From Fibrobacterota bacterium (lineage in GTDB: Bacteria; Fibrobacterota; Chitinivibrionia; Chitinivibrionales; Chitinispirillaceae): DNA of 64,000 bases. A program made the translations under genes and the position numbers. Location of the stretch: NCBI GenBank assembly GCA_023412475.1, contig JAEYNR010000082.1:1-64000 (forward strand). Reading direction: 5' to 3'. This document shows, piece after piece, positions 63,351-64,000 of this stretch (the stretch's first letter is position 1; each line of letters begins with the position of its first letter). A model generated the notes under the pieces. The model did not search any database. It worked only from the letters and a program-made list of their open reading frames with translations, and was not told the DNA's origin.

Positions 63351-64000
63351 ATGAAATGTGTTCATATAACATCAGTGCATTCTCGTTTTGATATTCGCAT
63401 TTTTCAAAAACAATGCATATCTTTATACAATTCTGGGTATGATGTGTACTTGTTAGTAGCAGATGATAAATCTGACGAAATAAAAAATGGTATCTCAATA
63501 TTATCAGTGAAACAAAATAAATCTAGATTAAAAAGAATTTGCATTGCGCCAAGATTGCTTTTTAAAAAAGCTATTGCTCTCGATGGAGTTATTTATCAGA
63601 TACATGATCCAGAATTAATTCCATTGGGCTTAAAATTAAAGAGAAGAGGTAAAATAGTCATATTCGACTCACACGAAGATGTTGAAAAACAATTGATTAG
63701 TAAACCATATATTCATCCTTTATTTTCACATATTATAAGCATGCTATATTCTTTGTATGAAAAGTATGCAGCATCTAAGTTTGATTTAATTTTTACTGCA
63801 ACTCCATATATTAGAGACAAATTCAAGAAATATCACAATAATGTTATTGATATAAACAATTATTCGATTATTGGCGAACTTAAAAGTGAAACACAAAAGC
63901 CTAAAGATAGGTATGTTACATATGTAGGTGTAGTAACAGAGATTCGTGGAATCAAAGAAATGGTAAAAGCCCTTGAGCTGTGCACAGAAAATGTTCAATT
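63351..64000 (+). CDS. GT4-type glycosyltransferase, incomplete at window edge
   Basis: 216 codons are open from ATG 63351 to the end of the window. The protein begins KCVHITSVHSRFDIRIFQKQ, has VIYQIHDPELIPLGLKLK and VIFDSHEDVEKQ, and reaches the start of the donor domain (VTYVGVVTEIRGIKEMVKAL). This is the pattern of GT4 enzymes related to WbpJ/WbuB-like proteins in O-antigen loci. The C-terminal half with the donor site lies outside the window. Confidence 0.82.
   Translation, partial: MKCVHITSVHSRFDIRIFQKQCISLYNSGYDVYLLVADDKSDEIKNGISILSVKQNKSRLKRICIAPRLLFKKAIALDGVIYQIHDPELIPLGLKLKRRGKIVIFDSHEDVEKQLISKPYIHPLFSHIISMLYSLYEKYAASKFDLIFTATPYIRDKFKKYHNNVIDINNYSIIGELKSETQKPKDRYVTYVGVVTEIRGIKEMVKALELCTENVQ

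Noticed and set aside
63044..63391. 115-codon frame between the GT4 stub and the last glycosyltransferase
   Set aside because: Overlaps both neighbours, has no ribosome site and no recognisable motif; its N-terminal part lies on the GT4 stub in another frame.

Overview
The window looks like a chromosomal stretch from a plant-biomass-degrading Gram-negative bacterium, most plausibly Fibrobacterota or a relative in the wider FCB group. The support is a set of secreted GH45, GH30 and GH51-type enzymes with Fibrobacter-like accessory domains, an outer-membrane beta-barrel protein and a large O-antigen/exopolysaccharide locus. This assignment is an inference; no rRNA or single-copy marker is present.

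Layout. 1-6.3 kb is an accessory region: the decayed end of a Wadjet plasmid-defence operon (only jetD intact, plus a jetC tail), a broken Rpn/PD-(D/E)XK gene with a second fragment, tRNA-Lys(CTT), an orphan contractile-tail sheath gene behind a helix-turn-helix protein with a histone-H1-like tail, and an orphan Doc toxin. 6.6-11.9 kb is housekeeping-like: a CBS-containing site-2 protease, a VIT-type transporter between two related stem-loops, a rhodanese lipoprotein, and a treT-galT pair. 12.0-12.5 kb is a non-coding array of 43-bp repeats. 12.8-25.7 kb is a carbohydrate region: GH51-like, GH30, GH45 and an alpha/beta-hydrolase esterase, interrupted by two phytoene-desaturase-like flavoproteins and a class II aldolase. 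26.1-26.35 kb is a 21-bp tandem array.

From 27.6 kb to the end is a surface-polysaccharide locus assembled from cassettes: fcl; a Wzx flippase and GT2; a minus-strand block of two aminotransferase-fold proteins, a GNAT and an ATP-grasp enzyme; wecE-wecB and a flavoprotein oxidase; an AT-rich operon (Wzx, CapD/LegB-like dehydratase, LegC-type aminotransferase, NeuD-type acyltransferase, CBS-nucleotidyltransferase, GT); then wzz-wbpB-wbpD-wbpE, GTs, an O-antigen polymerase/ligase, a WbpG-type amidotransferase and a WbpI-type epimerase. The wbp genes together predict a UDP-2,3-diamino-2,3-dideoxy-hexuronic acid (ManNAc3NAcA-type), possibly amidated.

The most striking structure is the repetition of wecE. 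There are two full copies (about 95% identical by my count), one copy truncated exactly where a foreign AT-rich cassette begins, and 5' and 3' stubs elsewhere. Three wecE copies and fcl share a conserved leader about 60 bp long. This suggests wecE plus its leader serves as a homologous-recombination port for exchanging polysaccharide cassettes. Rpn copies, an IS66 remnant, glycosyltransferase stubs and several dispersed intergenic repeats show that the locus is heavily rearranged.
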